In this document: one piece after another, positions 21,682-33,150 of the stretch | Layout of the letters: each line of letters opens with the position of its first letter | How positions within the stretch are numbered: position 1 is the first letter of the stretch | NCBI GenBank assembly: GCA_951394405.1 | Contig: OX596343.1 | Coordinates: forward strand, 1,612,001-1,676,000 | DNA: 64,000 nt | Direction: 5' to 3' | DNA from: Coprinellus micaceus | Lineage: Eukaryota > Basidiomycota > Agaricomycetes > Agaricales > Psathyrellaceae | Notes under the pieces: generated by a model | What the model was told of the DNA's origin: nothing | The model's database searches: none | Seen by the model: the letters and a program-made list of their open reading frames with translations, nothing else | Position numbers and translations under genes: made by a program

Positions 21682-22957
21682 ATGGAGGCAAGAGAGCGGG
21701 GGCGCATGATTAGCGCCCGCGCCCTCGCGCCCGCCCGCCAAAATGTGGCGCGTCCAAGCAGGGACAAATAGAGCCAAGCACGTACAAGCAAGCGCGGCCA
21801 TAAAAGCCGCGACCCTCTCGAGGGTTTTCCTTTCCTTACTCATTTCCGGGTTCGCTTATTGTCCCCTTGCGAACTAACTCGTCTGCTTGCAAGAGTCTAC
21901 CGCGTGCCCCAGAGCGTCTTTTACGCCTCAGCTGGAGTTCATTCGTTAATCGGGGTCTGTGACAGGATCTCAGCGTGGAGTGGTATTCCTTACCAGAGGT
22001 GGCACATCCATCTTCGTTATCTATTATATTTGTCGGTAGTTACTCGGTATGAAATCCATTGGTTCTCCCAATTATCTGTCTGAATCGCACTCTGACCGCC
22101 TATCCGAACGCTAGTTCCAGGCCAATCACCCTCTCATCTGTCCCACAAAATTTTCCGTCCATCACGAAGAAGCGTGAAAATTGCCCCCCGGTACCCTACA
22201 TAACCCTTGACAACCTGCAAACACGGGTTTCCCCCAGGGTGCCGCTAGATGGCCGATGTAGATTTGGTTAGGCCTGGACTGGGCGGTACGACCGGGAGGA
22301 GTCATTTCGGCTCCTACAGGCGGTTAATTCCCCGGTTGGACCTGCTTTTGGGATGCAAGTTGGGATTGGTCCTCGTGAAATAGCACCGGTTACAGGGTAA
22401 GAGCATGCTTTCTTATAACGGGGAGTTCCGCACCTACAACCGCATCTCACGACTCGCAGAAGTCGCTCGGTCGTCGGCGGTCGCACCCGATCGAGCCCTG
22501 CACTTTGGTTTGACCCAGTGCTCTCAGATATACCTCAAATTCCATTTTTCAAATTCTCAGCTGGGCGGTATTGAGGCGTGAGTTGAGCTTGGTAAAGATG
22601 GGAAAGGAACGAGGAGGAGGGGATCGGGATATGAGCTCGGCGACGTCATAGAACCTGACATCATTCCGCCGGTCAAAAACACGGGTTGTCTGGCGGCGGA
22701 GCCAACGGAGGTGCTCGGCGCCTTCATTCGGACGCTCACAGCATGCTTTCATTCCACCTTTTATTCGCTCTCCTTCACCCTTTCACCACCCTTCTCAACC
22801 CCCCGACGAGGTCGTTACACGGCTGAAGATCGTCAAGTTAGAACTCGTGCCATCTAGACGCTCAGGTCGGGCCAGTGATCAAGAAGGAGTCAAGAAGTCG
22901 ATATCTAGCACCCTTTACGTCGAACCACACCATACCACTTGCCAGCGGATACTCACC
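21682..22957. other. Intergenic, no supported gene
   Basis: It lies between the tRNA and the first DUF1275 gene. Short open frames show no motif. A GGGCGCTTAA motif lies just beyond its left edge at 21493-21502. Confidence 0.6.
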
Positions 22958-24142
22958 ATGCCATCGTCGACGTCGAGTCTGAAGAAGAATCCGGCGGAGG
23001 TCATTTCCTATAGCACGATAGAGAGTGGCTCTTCATCGTCCTCGGTGCTGAATATGCCTACCTCAGGTGTGTACCAGGGCAGCTTTAAAACAAGCCAAGG
23101 CTCACATCGCTTATCGCAGATGGCGGGTCCCTCTGTGCACGGGTACGGCGATGCCTTGACTCAGAGATAGACAGTCAGGGCGCGACTACGCCTCTCCTAG
23201 GATATCTCTTCATGGCGGGCTATATGTGAGCCCCTCACTTGACGCCCCTTTCCCAACTCCCACTCACCCCCACGCAGTGACGCCATTTCGTTCTCAGCCA
23301 TCTTTGTCTGGTGCGGATTCCAGACAGGAAACTTTGCCCAGGCACGCTTCCTGAATCCTGGCTCTCCCTCGGCGTTCACTGCTAATCTCCCCCCTTTCGA
23401 CAGGTTTCACTAGCCGTCGCCCGCACAATCGAAGGGTACTACAAAACTCCCCACCCAACAGGGCTTATCAACGTACTCGCCGAGCTCCCAAAACAGGACC
23501 GAGCGAGTTTGTGCTCCCTCCTCTCTTTCCTCGCTGGGTTGGCCATCTTTGGCCGACTCGGCGACCGACTGGGCACCCACAAAAAGGGGTGGCTTGTGGG
23601 CGGGACGCTGATCCAAGCCGCACTCACCTTGGTATCTGCTATCACCTTCTATCTGTTGGAATCCAAGGCGCCCTTGAGCTTCCACTTCCTCACCGACTTC
23701 GCGAGAGGGAGTGGGCTGTACTTTGTCGGTATTGCGTGCCTTAGTGCCAGCCTTGGCGTGCAGGGTATCATGGCGAGGAGGCTGGGGTCGACGTTCAGTA
23801 CAACGAGTGAGTCCGTTCCTTATCACCACCCCCTTTTCCTTTTACTCCACCATTCCGGTGAGGAAGCGTCGTTCTTATAACTAACCAGCCTGCGCAGTTG
23901 TGTTGACGGCCATCTTCGTCGAGCTCGTCGCGGACCCGACGTTATTCCAAGTCACCCGCCCGGTGCGGTCGAGGGACCAGAAGTGGCTCGCGGTGTTTGC
24001 CCTTTTCCTTGGTGTCGTTGCGGGCCGCTTGATTTTCGGCCAGTTGGGCACTGCCTGGACTATCGGAGTCGGTGTTCTTTTTAGGATTGCCATCGCTGGG
24101 TCGTTCTTGGCTGTCCCTGCGACTCATGTCCATTTGCCGTGA
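22958..24142 (+). CDS. DUF1275 (YoaK-like) multi-pass membrane protein, copy A
   Basis: Predicted integral membrane protein of the DUF1275 family, whose function is not established. Exons: 22958-23066, 23120-23225, 23278-23341, 23404-23806, 23898-24142 (927 nt, 308 aa, in frame). A Ser-rich cytosolic N terminus precedes the family blocks: LLGYLFMAGYIDAISFSA, FVWCGFQTGNFAQ, LAIFGRLGDRLG, CLSASLGVQGIMARRLG, VLTAIFVELVADP and FLGVVAGRLIFGQLG. About six hydrophobic segments are visible. Intron 3, after GNFAQ, begins GCACGC, so it is a GC-AG intron; the paralog at 31053 has GTGCGT at the identical position. Introns after GY-I, FAQ and TT-I are at the same positions in both copies, so they share ancestry. 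Its last exon and 3' flank are duplicated at 29205-30600. Confidence 0.9.
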
Positions 24143-25440
24143 CGGACTACTCCTTCCTAGACTCTAGAGTGAGTGTTTTCGGTTATCTTGCAGATAAGGG
24201 CTGGTGTTCAGATTTGCTGCAGGTCTTAGATCCTTAGATTGCGCTACGAACGCTGTTCGCCATCTAGAGTTGTTTTGACATTATACCTTTCACTATAGAC
24301 GTGGACGAAGATAAATTGATTTAAGCTTCCCCTTCGGTCGACATTGACATTACACCCACCTACTCGCTTGCAAGCCGACTTGGCGACAGGCAATGAAGGC
24401 GGTATCCAAAGCCAAGGTTGACAATCAGGGGTAGGTTACTCGTTCACCTCGAAATCGCGCCCGCGTCCGTGACCAAGCCAGTCGACTCCTTGCTGTCCCC
24501 CGTACCCATGCCAGATGAAGATCCAGCATTGCCTTTGCCAGACCCGACGCGGTATTTTCGCGTCTACTCCTTATCGTCATCGAGGTGGCTCTTGGCAATC
24601 ATCCGACAGGCAATCATGGGTCTATGAACGACTTCCTTCTTGATCTCGAGAGCCGAGGTCCGGGTGATAGGCTTGAGAGCAGTGACTCGAGGCTTGCGCA
24701 TGGAGGTAAGAGTCTATCTCGTTGATAGCTCGTTCAAAACTGAGTTTGAGAAAGGTGCTGTGCGGTATTTGTCTATCCCTGGGTGCGTACCGGTCTGGGT
24801 ATTGACTTCATTTTTTCGAAGGTTAGATTTGACCCTTCGCAGGTCATATTGGGCACTTCAAGGGTTATATTGACACCCTTGTCAGGCGGCGTCTTGAACG
24901 TTTACAGCATTTCTCTGGAAGGATTAGACTGGGCGCTTGGTGAAGACATGAGGACTTCATCTCGCTGATCCTAGGACATTGGGTGGCTTTGACTTTCCCG
25001 ATAGCGTTGACCACCCCTCCTGTTACGATAGGCCCCAGTCGAAGGTGGTGGTGGTAGCCTTTGAGATGGCTAGTGTTTAGCACCGCGGTTGGAGCAATCA
25101 AGGTAAGTATATGTTCGCCAGCTGTGTACCAAGGTACGGACCGAAAGCTGGGAGGAGTTTTGAAAGCTGGAACGCTCGTAAGGAGGCGGGTCTAAAGACA
25201 ACGAGTCTAACCTTGAAGTAGAGGCCGACCAATCGATATCGACCTGGTGGCACCGCGTTGGAATGTTCGGTTGGAACGTTTAGGTCCACACACGTGGGCC
25301 CAACACCCTCTGAAATCCTCGACGGTGCGTAGTTCTCGAAGGCCTAACTCAAGCAGGGCTAACGAATGGGGTCTCCCCCATCCTCTGCCTACTTCCAAGC
25401 CATCGTTCACGGGCGCCTATTGGGTCGGACCCTCCACGGA
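23895..25440 (+). repeat. Segmental duplication, left copy (DUF1275 last exon plus 3' flank)
   Basis: By eye this block aligns in order with about 29205-30600. Shared landmarks after the exon include CTAGAGTGAG, TTTCGGTTATCTTGC, CGAACGCTGTTCGCCATCT, TTGGCGACAGGCAAT (variant CTCGGCGACAGGCAAT), ATGAGGACTTCATCTCGC and CGTTCACGGGCGCCTA. Divergence is clear, with many substitutions and indels. Ends are approximate. Confidence 0.85.
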
Positions 25441-25604
25441 GACTCGTTCATACATTCGCATCAATAGCCATCGTTTGCAATCTACCTATCCCAGCCTGCT
25501 TCCGGCTTCCGCCCAAACTCGATGGGAACATAACAAGGTTCTGGAATACGTTCGGAGCGTCGATACAAAAGGCCTCGTTTCCGACATGTGGTCCCTTCTT
25601 CCCT

Positions 25605-25632
25605 TCATCCCCCCACCCCCACCCCCACCCCA
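25605..25632. repeat. C-rich tract upstream of the bestrophin gene
   Basis: A run of short CCCCCA units lies about 120-150 nt before the bestrophin ATG. It may be a simple repeat or part of the promoter. Confidence 0.5.
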
Positions 25633-25752
25633 ATCTCTCCACTCACCGGTTCCTGGCTGATTGGTTCGCCTCAAGAAGACCTAGGGTCGTGTCATCTACC
25701 TACGATAGCTGCCAAGGTTTCGCCGTTTAACGCCCAACAAGAAGTTCCCAAA

Positions 25753-27665
25753 ATGGTTTCTCAAAATCCGCTATTCAGCGGTCGCTTCACCTTCAAGAAG
25801 TTCCAGGCCACCGTCGTCAACGATATCTGGCCCGAGGTCCTGTTCTTCACAGCCGTTGCGACAGGTCAGTTGCTGCGATGCGATATGGCGACCGACTTCT
25901 TGAGCTCACTAGAAACTCGAATAGCCGTGGCCGTCGTGACGAAGCTGGATGTCAGGGACTTGGGGATCAACAGCGAGTTGTTGACCGTGCTAGGTATAGT
26001 CCTCGGTTTGGTCATTTCTTTCAGGACATCCTCGGCATACGGGGGGTGAGCACTTGATGTATCATATCCTCCCGAGCGTCGTGAAACTGAACCAACCATT
26101 CAGGTATCAAGATGGTCGCAAAATGTGGACGAATATCAATACTGCTTCCCGTAACTTGGGACAGATTGTGAGATCTCCTTCATCCGGGGTGATAACGCCC
26201 AAAATTGGTCGTGTAACTCACTATTCCGCCCAGATCTGGATCCATGTCCCCCTCCACAGGGAGGACAGGGACTTGCAGCGCAAGCAAACGACCCTTGAGA
26301 GTGTTATCGAGAAGAAGTCCCTCATCAACCTTCTCCAAGCCTTCCCCGTGGCCGTGAAGGTAACTTTCTCTGCTGAGGCTGCCTTCTGTGGAGGATGAAC
26401 TTAAAGATATCCGCAGCACCTCCTCCGTGGAGAGCAAGGGGTCTATTACGAGGACCTCTATCCTCTCATCTCCTTCTTGCCCCGCTACGCCAACGGAATC
26501 AGCGACCCCACCGACCGTCTCCCCCTTTGGCACTCGCACGAGCATGAACAAGAAGCTATCCGCTCCCGTGTCGACGACCTGAACAGCGACGACGAGAAGT
26601 GTCACGGTCACGCCCGAGGCGAACGCACTCTTGTGGACGGCAGGCCCGACAGCCGCCCGTCTTCACGCGTAGGCAAGAAGCGCAAGGATAACTTCGACCC
26701 CGAAGCTGCCCTCCCCGACGTCAAGAGCGATATCCCATTGAAGCCCGCCAGGGACCCCCCAGAGAGCACGATTTCCGACTTCATTCCTCTCCTCAGGTTC
26801 TTCCGATGGGTCATCCATGTCATCCTCAGGAAGGCCGCCCCCGGTGAATCGCGTCACAGGAAGGCCAGGCATGTCAACGTCGAGAGCAACGTCCCTCTGG
26901 AGATCGCCTTGTTCTTGAACAGCTACACTGCATGTAAGTGACATGTCTTCTTCAGGGATGAACGTGTTTTGGCTAGTGCGCAGTCCTGATAAGGAGCGAC
27001 CTGGTCCAACCTCCCATCGCTGCCGCCTTGCAAGACAATCTCGGAACCCTCCAGAATACCCTCTCTCATCTCGAGAGGATTTTCAACACCCCCCTCCCCT
27101 TCGCCTACCAAGCCCACCTCCGTATGTCGGTGTGGCTGTATCTCTTGTTCTTACCCTTCCAGGTTGTCACCCCCATGGGCTGGATCACCATCCCTGGAAC
27201 TGCGTTCGCTTCCTTCCTGTTCCTCGGTTTCATGGAGATTGGTCAGGAGATTGAGAACCCCTTTAACTACGAATTGAACGACCTCGGTACGTTCTCTGTC
27301 TGGCATGAAGGCTAAACATCAGCGGCCCTAATCCTTGCAACCCTCTAGACCTGGACTACTTCTGCCTGGACATCGAGCGCCAGCTCCACGAGATCACCAC
27401 TCACACCAACCCCGATCCCTCCGAGTTCATCTTATCTGCTCTGTAAGTCGCACTGAAACAACCTTCATTTCTTTGCCAATTAATTTGCCTTCGCAGCAAC
27501 CAACCCTTCGCTCCCGCCGATAAGCGCAGCGCAGCCGATATCATTGCGTTGGGCGACAACTATGAGACCCCCGAGGCCGATGCCAGCCCCGGAATGAACA
27601 GTATTCGCAGGACTTTGGTTAGGAGCTGGAGGAACGTGGACATCCTCACCCGTAAGGCGTACTAG
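25753..27665 (+). CDS. Bestrophin-family anion channel
   Basis: Predicted membrane channel of the bestrophin (RFP-TM) family, probably conducting chloride or other anions; fungal members are poorly characterised. Eight exons: 25753-25864, 25913-26045, 26104-26167, 26234-26359, 26417-26933, 26984-27286, 27349-27442, 27497-27665 (1518 nt, 505 aa, in frame). Visible blocks: SELLTVLGIVLGLVISFRTS after the first membrane segment, GRKMWTNINTASRNL, HLLRGEQGVYYEDLYPLISF, PLEIALFLNSYTAFLIRSDL, and the terminal FVFLPFQ-like WLYLLFLPFQVVTPMGWITI, GFMEIGQEIENPFNYELNDLDLD, typical of the family. A charged insertion of about 100 residues lies between. The tyrosine motif before GRKMW reads YGGYQDG rather than the YERYQDG I expect in relatives. 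It is flanked by DUF1275 genes on the same strand. Confidence 0.92.
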
Positions 27666-28194
27666 ACTTTGGGCGCGGCAACTGTGCGACACTTGAAGCT
27701 TGAATCGTGATCCCATTGAGATGGGGGTGTCGACCTCTCTGGTGATTTCTGTGATGCTTTCTTGGGTTTCTACTGCTTTCCTCTGCTCTTTCTTGATTGT
27801 TTCTCTAGTTCACCGTATGCATATCCATCACGATAAATTTCTCAATTGCCCCAGGCCCCAATACCCTTTGCACAGCCCGTTGAGATACAACTGCCCATAG
27901 CTAAGGGGTTGCCACGCCAGGCCCAGTTGGGTGAGGCATTGCGATTTTGCAGAGCGATGGTAGGGGCAACTAGGTGGGGTGCCGCTTAGGAAAGTCACCG
28001 CTCAGTCTTTTTAGTGGACAGAGTCTAGCAAAGCCACGAACTCACCGGTTTAGGAGAGGGATACCCTCACCCTTAGGGACATCGGCAAGAAACTCAGTCA
28101 AATTTATGAGGGCCCTGTATAGATGCAGGGAGGAATGCGCAAATCTGGGTGGTCTCGGCTACCCTCCCGATTGGAGGACAAGTCGGATCCTGGA

Positions 28195-28218
28195 CATCCG
28201 CCGCAATTGCGGCGGATG
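28195..28218. repeat. Perfect 24-nt palindrome
   Basis: The left half CATCCGCCGCAA is followed directly by its exact reverse complement. Two further CGGCGGATG-like units follow immediately (to about 28226), so the site is a cluster of GCGGCGGAT repeats in both orientations. Confidence 0.8.
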
Positions 28219-29020
28219 CGGCGGATGTGCCGGATGGCGTACGACTTTGAAGATATTCGTGTTTCACACCTGCGAGAGGTTAGAGAGAACCGCCGCGACG
28301 TTGTGGGCTTTCCCAAATGTTCATTTTTGGTGGGGTAAGTGCGGGAAGATAGGCTGGGCACCGGAGGCTGCTAGAGAACGCGAAGAAGGTGAATGGGGGT
28401 GCGTGTTAGCAAGCATAAGTCCGTCTGCTCTGGCTTTGTATGTGGGCCTTTCCCATCAAATTGAATAGACTGGTTTCATCGTGTTAAGTAGCACGGGGCG
28501 GCCATGATTGACAGCCGACCTGGTACTCGAGGTAGACGATCATGACTGTGAGTCGCGATGGATCAACCTACTGACTTCTAGCGTTCCTTTTAGAGCTCAA
28601 GGGGGTTAATGAGAAGCAGAATACCGTGCAGGCTTGGGCTAATAGGTCGTATGAGAAAGGAGGCCAGAGATATATTAGCAATAAATGATTACATTTCCAC
28701 CGGCAAGACACTGCGGAGCGCTAGTGACATGTCGCTGCACACAGGTAAGTATTACCCCACGAGGAACATGTTGTACTCTCCTCAGGCATTTTCCGACCAA
28801 TACTAGTAGCATCGTATTGTAAAGTACAAGCTAGACGTTCGTCTGATCTGCAATCGGGCATAGCATCAAGCCTTGCCGTTCTCGCCCAAGTCTTTGGGGC
28901 CGCCGTTTTATCTCATCCATACTCGAGTACTTTACCCTTAGAATGGGACGCGTCGGGCATGCAGCCAACCTGGCCCCAAAGGCCTCAGGGACAGGCAAAA
29001 CCGAGCTGGGCCGGAGCCGG

Positions 29021-29053
29021 CGTCCGCCGCAAATCCGCCGCAGGCGGCGGACG
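29021..29053. repeat. GC-rich inverted repeat
   Basis: CGTCCGCCGC at 29021-29030 is repeated in inverted orientation at 29044-29053, with a 13-nt spacer that itself contains CCGCCGC. The arms resemble the palindrome at 28195-28218, about 830 nt away. Confidence 0.7.
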
Positions 29054-29204
29054 GCCACGATCCGACGAGTTTTGCCCGATTGAGAGACCGTCAATCTCGC
29101 ATCGTGAGCCTGGGATCGTCGTTCCAGGGCCAGATGTAACTCCTACCTCTCTAGTTTCTTCTCTAATATTGATAACATATTTCTCACTCAGACTCCAGAG
29201 AGAG

Positions 29205-30600
29205 ATAGCGCAGCCGCGTTGACTATCATCTTCGTTGAGCTTGTCGCGGACGCGACGTTCTTCCGAGTCACTCGCCTGGTGCGGTCGAGAGACCAGAAGT
29301 GGCTCGCGGTGTTTGCCCTGCTCTTAGGTGTCGTTATCGGACGCTTGATCCTAGGGCAGTCGCGGACGACCTGGACGATTGGGGTCGGCGTTCTGTTTAA
29401 GGTTCTTGGTCGCTCCGGGGCCTCTACGTTTGCCATGACCGCCCCTTTCATTCCTAGCCGCTAGAGTGAGCAGTTTCGGTTATCTTGCGGATGAGGGCTG
29501 ACGTTGAGGCTTGCTGCAGGTCATAGATCCTTAGAAGGCGCCACGAACGCTGTTCGCCATCTGGAGTTGTTTTCGCATTGTACCTTTCACAATAGGCGTG
29601 GACGAAGATAAATCGATTTAAGCTCCCCTCTTCGGTCGACTTTGGCGGTACACCCACCTAGTGCATACTCTGTTTGCAAACTGACTCGGCGACAGGCAAT
29701 CAAGGCGAGAAGAGCTGGGGTTGGCAATCAGAGGACGTTAATCGTGTCCGCGTCCGTGATCCAGTCCTCGCTGGTCCCCGTACCCGTGCCACATGAAGAT
29801 CCTCCATTGCCCCGACGCGGTGTTTGTGCGTCCAGCCCATTGGCCTTGGCAATCATCCAACAGGCAATCACAGAGCAGGCCAAGGAACGACTTCGTTCTT
29901 GATATCGAGAGTCGGGATCACCTTTGAAATTTGAGGTCCGAGTGATAGGCTTGACTGTGCGTTTACCTCGTTCACGACCGTCAGGTGTGACTTGGTTGCT
30001 TTGGCTTCGTATTAAACTTTTCCCTTGGGGGTTGGATTGGCCTTTCGAGGGTTAGATTGCCAGGTTCATGCACGTTGTTCAGGCGAGGATCGTGCAGGTT
30101 TACAGCCTTTGTCTGGTAGGATCATACCGGGCGCTTGGTCAATCGGACATGAGGACTTCATCTCGCGGATCCTGGCACATCGGACGCCTTTGATGTTCCC
30201 GATAGCGCCGACTGCCCCACCTTTGAGCTGTGAGTTTTGAAGGCTTGACTTTGACTCGATATCCCTTGCGCTTGGAATCGAGGTCGGATCAAGTAAGGTA
30301 GGTGTGTATTCGCCCGAGATGTATGCCGAGGCGAGAAGCTTGAGAGAAACTTTGAAAGCCGTGGAGGCTTGAAAGGCGGGTCTAACCTTGAAGGAGAGGC
30401 CAAGCAATCGATCGCTTGGTGGCGCCGCAGAAGAGATCGGCTTTCCGCGTCGATTCGACCTTCGTATCAGGATAACACTTCCAGTGTGTAGGTATATCTA
30501 GGATGCTCCGGGTCAGATAGGATTGGCCAATGGGATCTCCTCCAAGTCTCCTTCGTTCACGGGCGCCTACTCGGCCTCGAAGCGTGACCTCCACACTTCC
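29205..30600 (+). repeat. Segmental duplication, right copy
   Basis: Degenerate direct copy of about 23895-25440. Order and spacing of landmarks are kept, from the last-exon acceptor (GCGCAG) through the 3' flank to CGTTCACGGGCGCCTA. The upstream exons 1-4 of DUF1275 are not present before it. Confidence 0.85.
29214..29464 (+). pseudogene. DUF1275 remnant: last exon only
   Basis: The frame reads LTIIFVELVADATFFRVTR, then LVRSRDQKWLAVFALLLG and GRLILGQ, closely matching exon 5 of the gene at 22958-24142. The splice acceptor is retained, but no exons 1-4 can be found in the 300 nt upstream. The C terminus diverges (indels after GVGVLFK), with the stop TAG at 29462. A frame this open with many third-position changes suggests the loss is not very old or that the exon is used in another way. 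Confidence 0.85.
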
Positions 30601-30942
30601 CGGAGGCTTCGTTGACAAATTTCCATCGACCGCCACCGTCCGCCCTACCGATAAGCGCCTTCTGACTCGGATGTCGCTCTACTGCCATCGACGCCGGCGG
30701 GGAATTTCGTGACAGGCAACCCTCGTCGTGAGGTTCCCCAGCTGAAGAAGGAAACCGGCACACCAATTGCGCCATCGGCCTCTAGAATTGCATTAGAATT
30801 TCGGTTACAATTGGCTTCGAGAGATTTGTAGAAGCCAATATCGGTTTTGTAGTCGCAGGGTGAGAGACAAGTTGTCTTGGCATTTGTTTCCAGCCGGACC
30901 CCGAATGCGTTCCGGAGCGTCCCTTCCTTCCTCTCCACAACA

Positions 30943-30949
30943 TATAAAA
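30943..30949 (+). promoter_or_regulatory. TATA box of DUF1275 copy C
   Basis: TATAAAA lies 104-110 nt upstream of the ATG at 31053, a reasonable core-promoter position. Sequence match only. Confidence 0.5.
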
Positions 30950-31052
30950 CCGGGGTGGTCCCCACCACCTGGATTCCGAGTTTCCCTTCCCCATCTTCCT
31001 TCGTGTTCTACCTCGAGCCCAGAATCGACGGGCAGGACCGCGGCCGTAGACC

Positions 31053-32086
31053 ATGTCAACTGAGGCCCACCCAGAAAAGATGCCATCCAGTGCAAGCTCC
31101 ACCGTCGAGGGCGGTGGCGTCCAAGGAGAGAAGGAGGGAAAGGCGTTCTCGGTATGGAGCCATCTGAACGAGGAGGTCGACCCCAAGGGGACTACTGCTC
31201 CGTTGGCGGCGTATGCGTTCATGACGGGCTATATGTGCGTGGCTCGTCGTTACGGAATGACTCACGACTGAAAATGTCGCAGCGATGTCATTTCATTCTC
31301 TGCCATCTTCGTATGGTGTGGTTTCCAGACAGGTAATTTTGCCCAGGTGCGTGCCAATTACATTTCCTTCGAAGGTATAGCGTTTGATTGAGATCGCTGT
31401 TTAGCTTGGCCTCGCCATCGCGCGCCTCTGGGAAGGCGGGGCACAAGCTTTCCATCGTGCCGACCAGCAAGCCCTCTGCTCTCTCATCGCCTTCAACCTC
31501 GGTGCTGCATTCGGTCGCGTAGGCGACAAGATCGGTCCTCGGAAGCGGATCTGGCTCTTCCTCTCGACGTTCATCCAAGCGCTGATGACCATGGCCGGGG
31601 CGATTGCATTTTGGAAGAGTGGTCAGCCAAGCATGAGCGATGAGAGGGCCGAGCCAGCGTGGTCGAACGTGGAGACCTTCGTGGGGCTGGCGTTTATCAG
31701 TGCAAGTTTGGGGCTGCAGGGCGTGGTGGGTAAGCGCCTGAATACGGCGTTTGGGACCACAAGTGAGTAGTGTACTTCCATTGAGCCTGTCTACCCACTA
31801 ACTGACTTTAATGTGCCTTTGCCCGAAAACAGTCGTGCTGACGACCGTCTGGGTGGAGCTGATGACCGACCCGAAGCTGCTCTTGATTAATCGCCGTGTC
31901 CTGTCCCGAGACCTCCGTCTCATTGCCGCGTTTTCGCTGTTCCTCGGAGCGTTCTTCGGGAGGGCGATTCTGGCGAAATTGGGCACGGCGGGGACACTGG
32001 GTGTGGGTGTGGGGCTGAGGGTCGTCGTTGCATTCGCGTGGATATTCGTACCGAAGAAGCAGAAGACGGTGTCTAGCGCGACGTAG
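31053..32086 (+). CDS. DUF1275 (YoaK-like) multi-pass membrane protein, copy C
   Basis: Predicted integral membrane protein of unknown function, paralog of the gene at 22958. Exons: 31053-31234, 31283-31346, 31405-31762, 31833-32086 (858 nt, 285 aa, in frame). After a hydrophilic N terminus (MSTEAHPEKMPSSASSTVEG) come PLAAYAFMTGYIDVISFSA, FVWCGFQTGNFAQ, GAAFGRVGDKIGPRKRIWL, LAFISASLGLQGVVGKRL, VLTTVWVELMTDP and FLGAFFGRAILAKLG. Three introns fall at positions identical to copy A; copy A has one extra intron in the N terminus. Protein divergence is substantial, so this duplication is older than that of the exon remnant. Confidence 0.92.
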
Positions 32087-33150
32087 ACCGCGAGAAGCGT
32101 TGACGCCCACGAGTGCGACATAGACGACGACAAGCTGATACCCCGCCATTTCTGGATCCCTATCATCCCTTGCATATTAATACCCCTTTAATCCCCTTCG
32201 TTCTCCCCTTATGATTTAGATTCGTAGACGACAGACAACTAGACCCCAAGCATCCAGGTGACAGGTGCAATGTACAATACAAGCAGTTAGATATGACGAA
32301 CAGTTCTTCTGACGCAATGGCGTCTCCTTCTTTTCTCCTTTTCTAACACCCCCTCCCTCCTCCTCCCATTCATGGTGTGTCTTACTATTCCTCTCCTCCC
32401 TTTCTCCTTGCTCTTCTCAGCAGAACCATCCTGGATCTACGCTTTCGATAGCACGGACGGCCCCTCTTAATCGCCTCACGGGCACGAGGGGCCAATCGCG
32501 AACAACAGGACGCAAGCCCAGGTACGTATTCGTCTCCCTTTCCTACTCTTGTGCCCCTTTATCCCTTCCACTTTCTCCTGTGCCTACCCGTCATCCTCTG
32601 AGACCATCCATCTCCTCATCTCGTACTCTACTCAACCAGACAACCGGCTGACTCCCCTTCTCCACAAGTCGGCCTCCTCTCCACACTTTGGGCGGACTTC
32701 TCTCCGTCCTCCCTTGCCTCCTGGCCCATCAACCTGATCTCCGAACCCTCCCCCACCCTACCACACTCTCCCTCAGCGCCCCTGTGTCACCATTCAACTC
32801 TCCCGTGTGGTGCTGCTCGACGCCCACCCGGGCCACCCCCGCTGTTTCATGTTATCCAGCAAGAAAGGAGTCGCCTGTAAGATGCATCTCTTGACGAGCA
32901 GCTGCGACAAACGGGTAGAAAAGTCGGGAGCAGAATCGGGGCAGAAGATCGCTAATGTTAGACGCGTTATTCATTTACAAGGGTGTATCGCTTGAGGCAT
33001 GGTTGATTGGAAGAGGGCTGTCGGCTCTACCCTCCAATACACTGCCCAACCCCACATGCACGCCCAGGGATCTTACAGCAGGCAGCATGGCTGTGTCGGC
33101 GCCAGGTCAGCGCAAGGATCTCAGGCGACGGCAGTTGGCTTCAGAAGGTA

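Larger units (their letters stand above)
27666..29204. other. Intergenic with GC-rich palindromes, no supported gene
   Basis: It separates the bestrophin gene from the DUF1275 remnant. The notable content is a perfect palindrome at 28195-28218 and a related GC-rich inverted repeat at 29021-29053. No protein motif was found. Confidence 0.6.
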
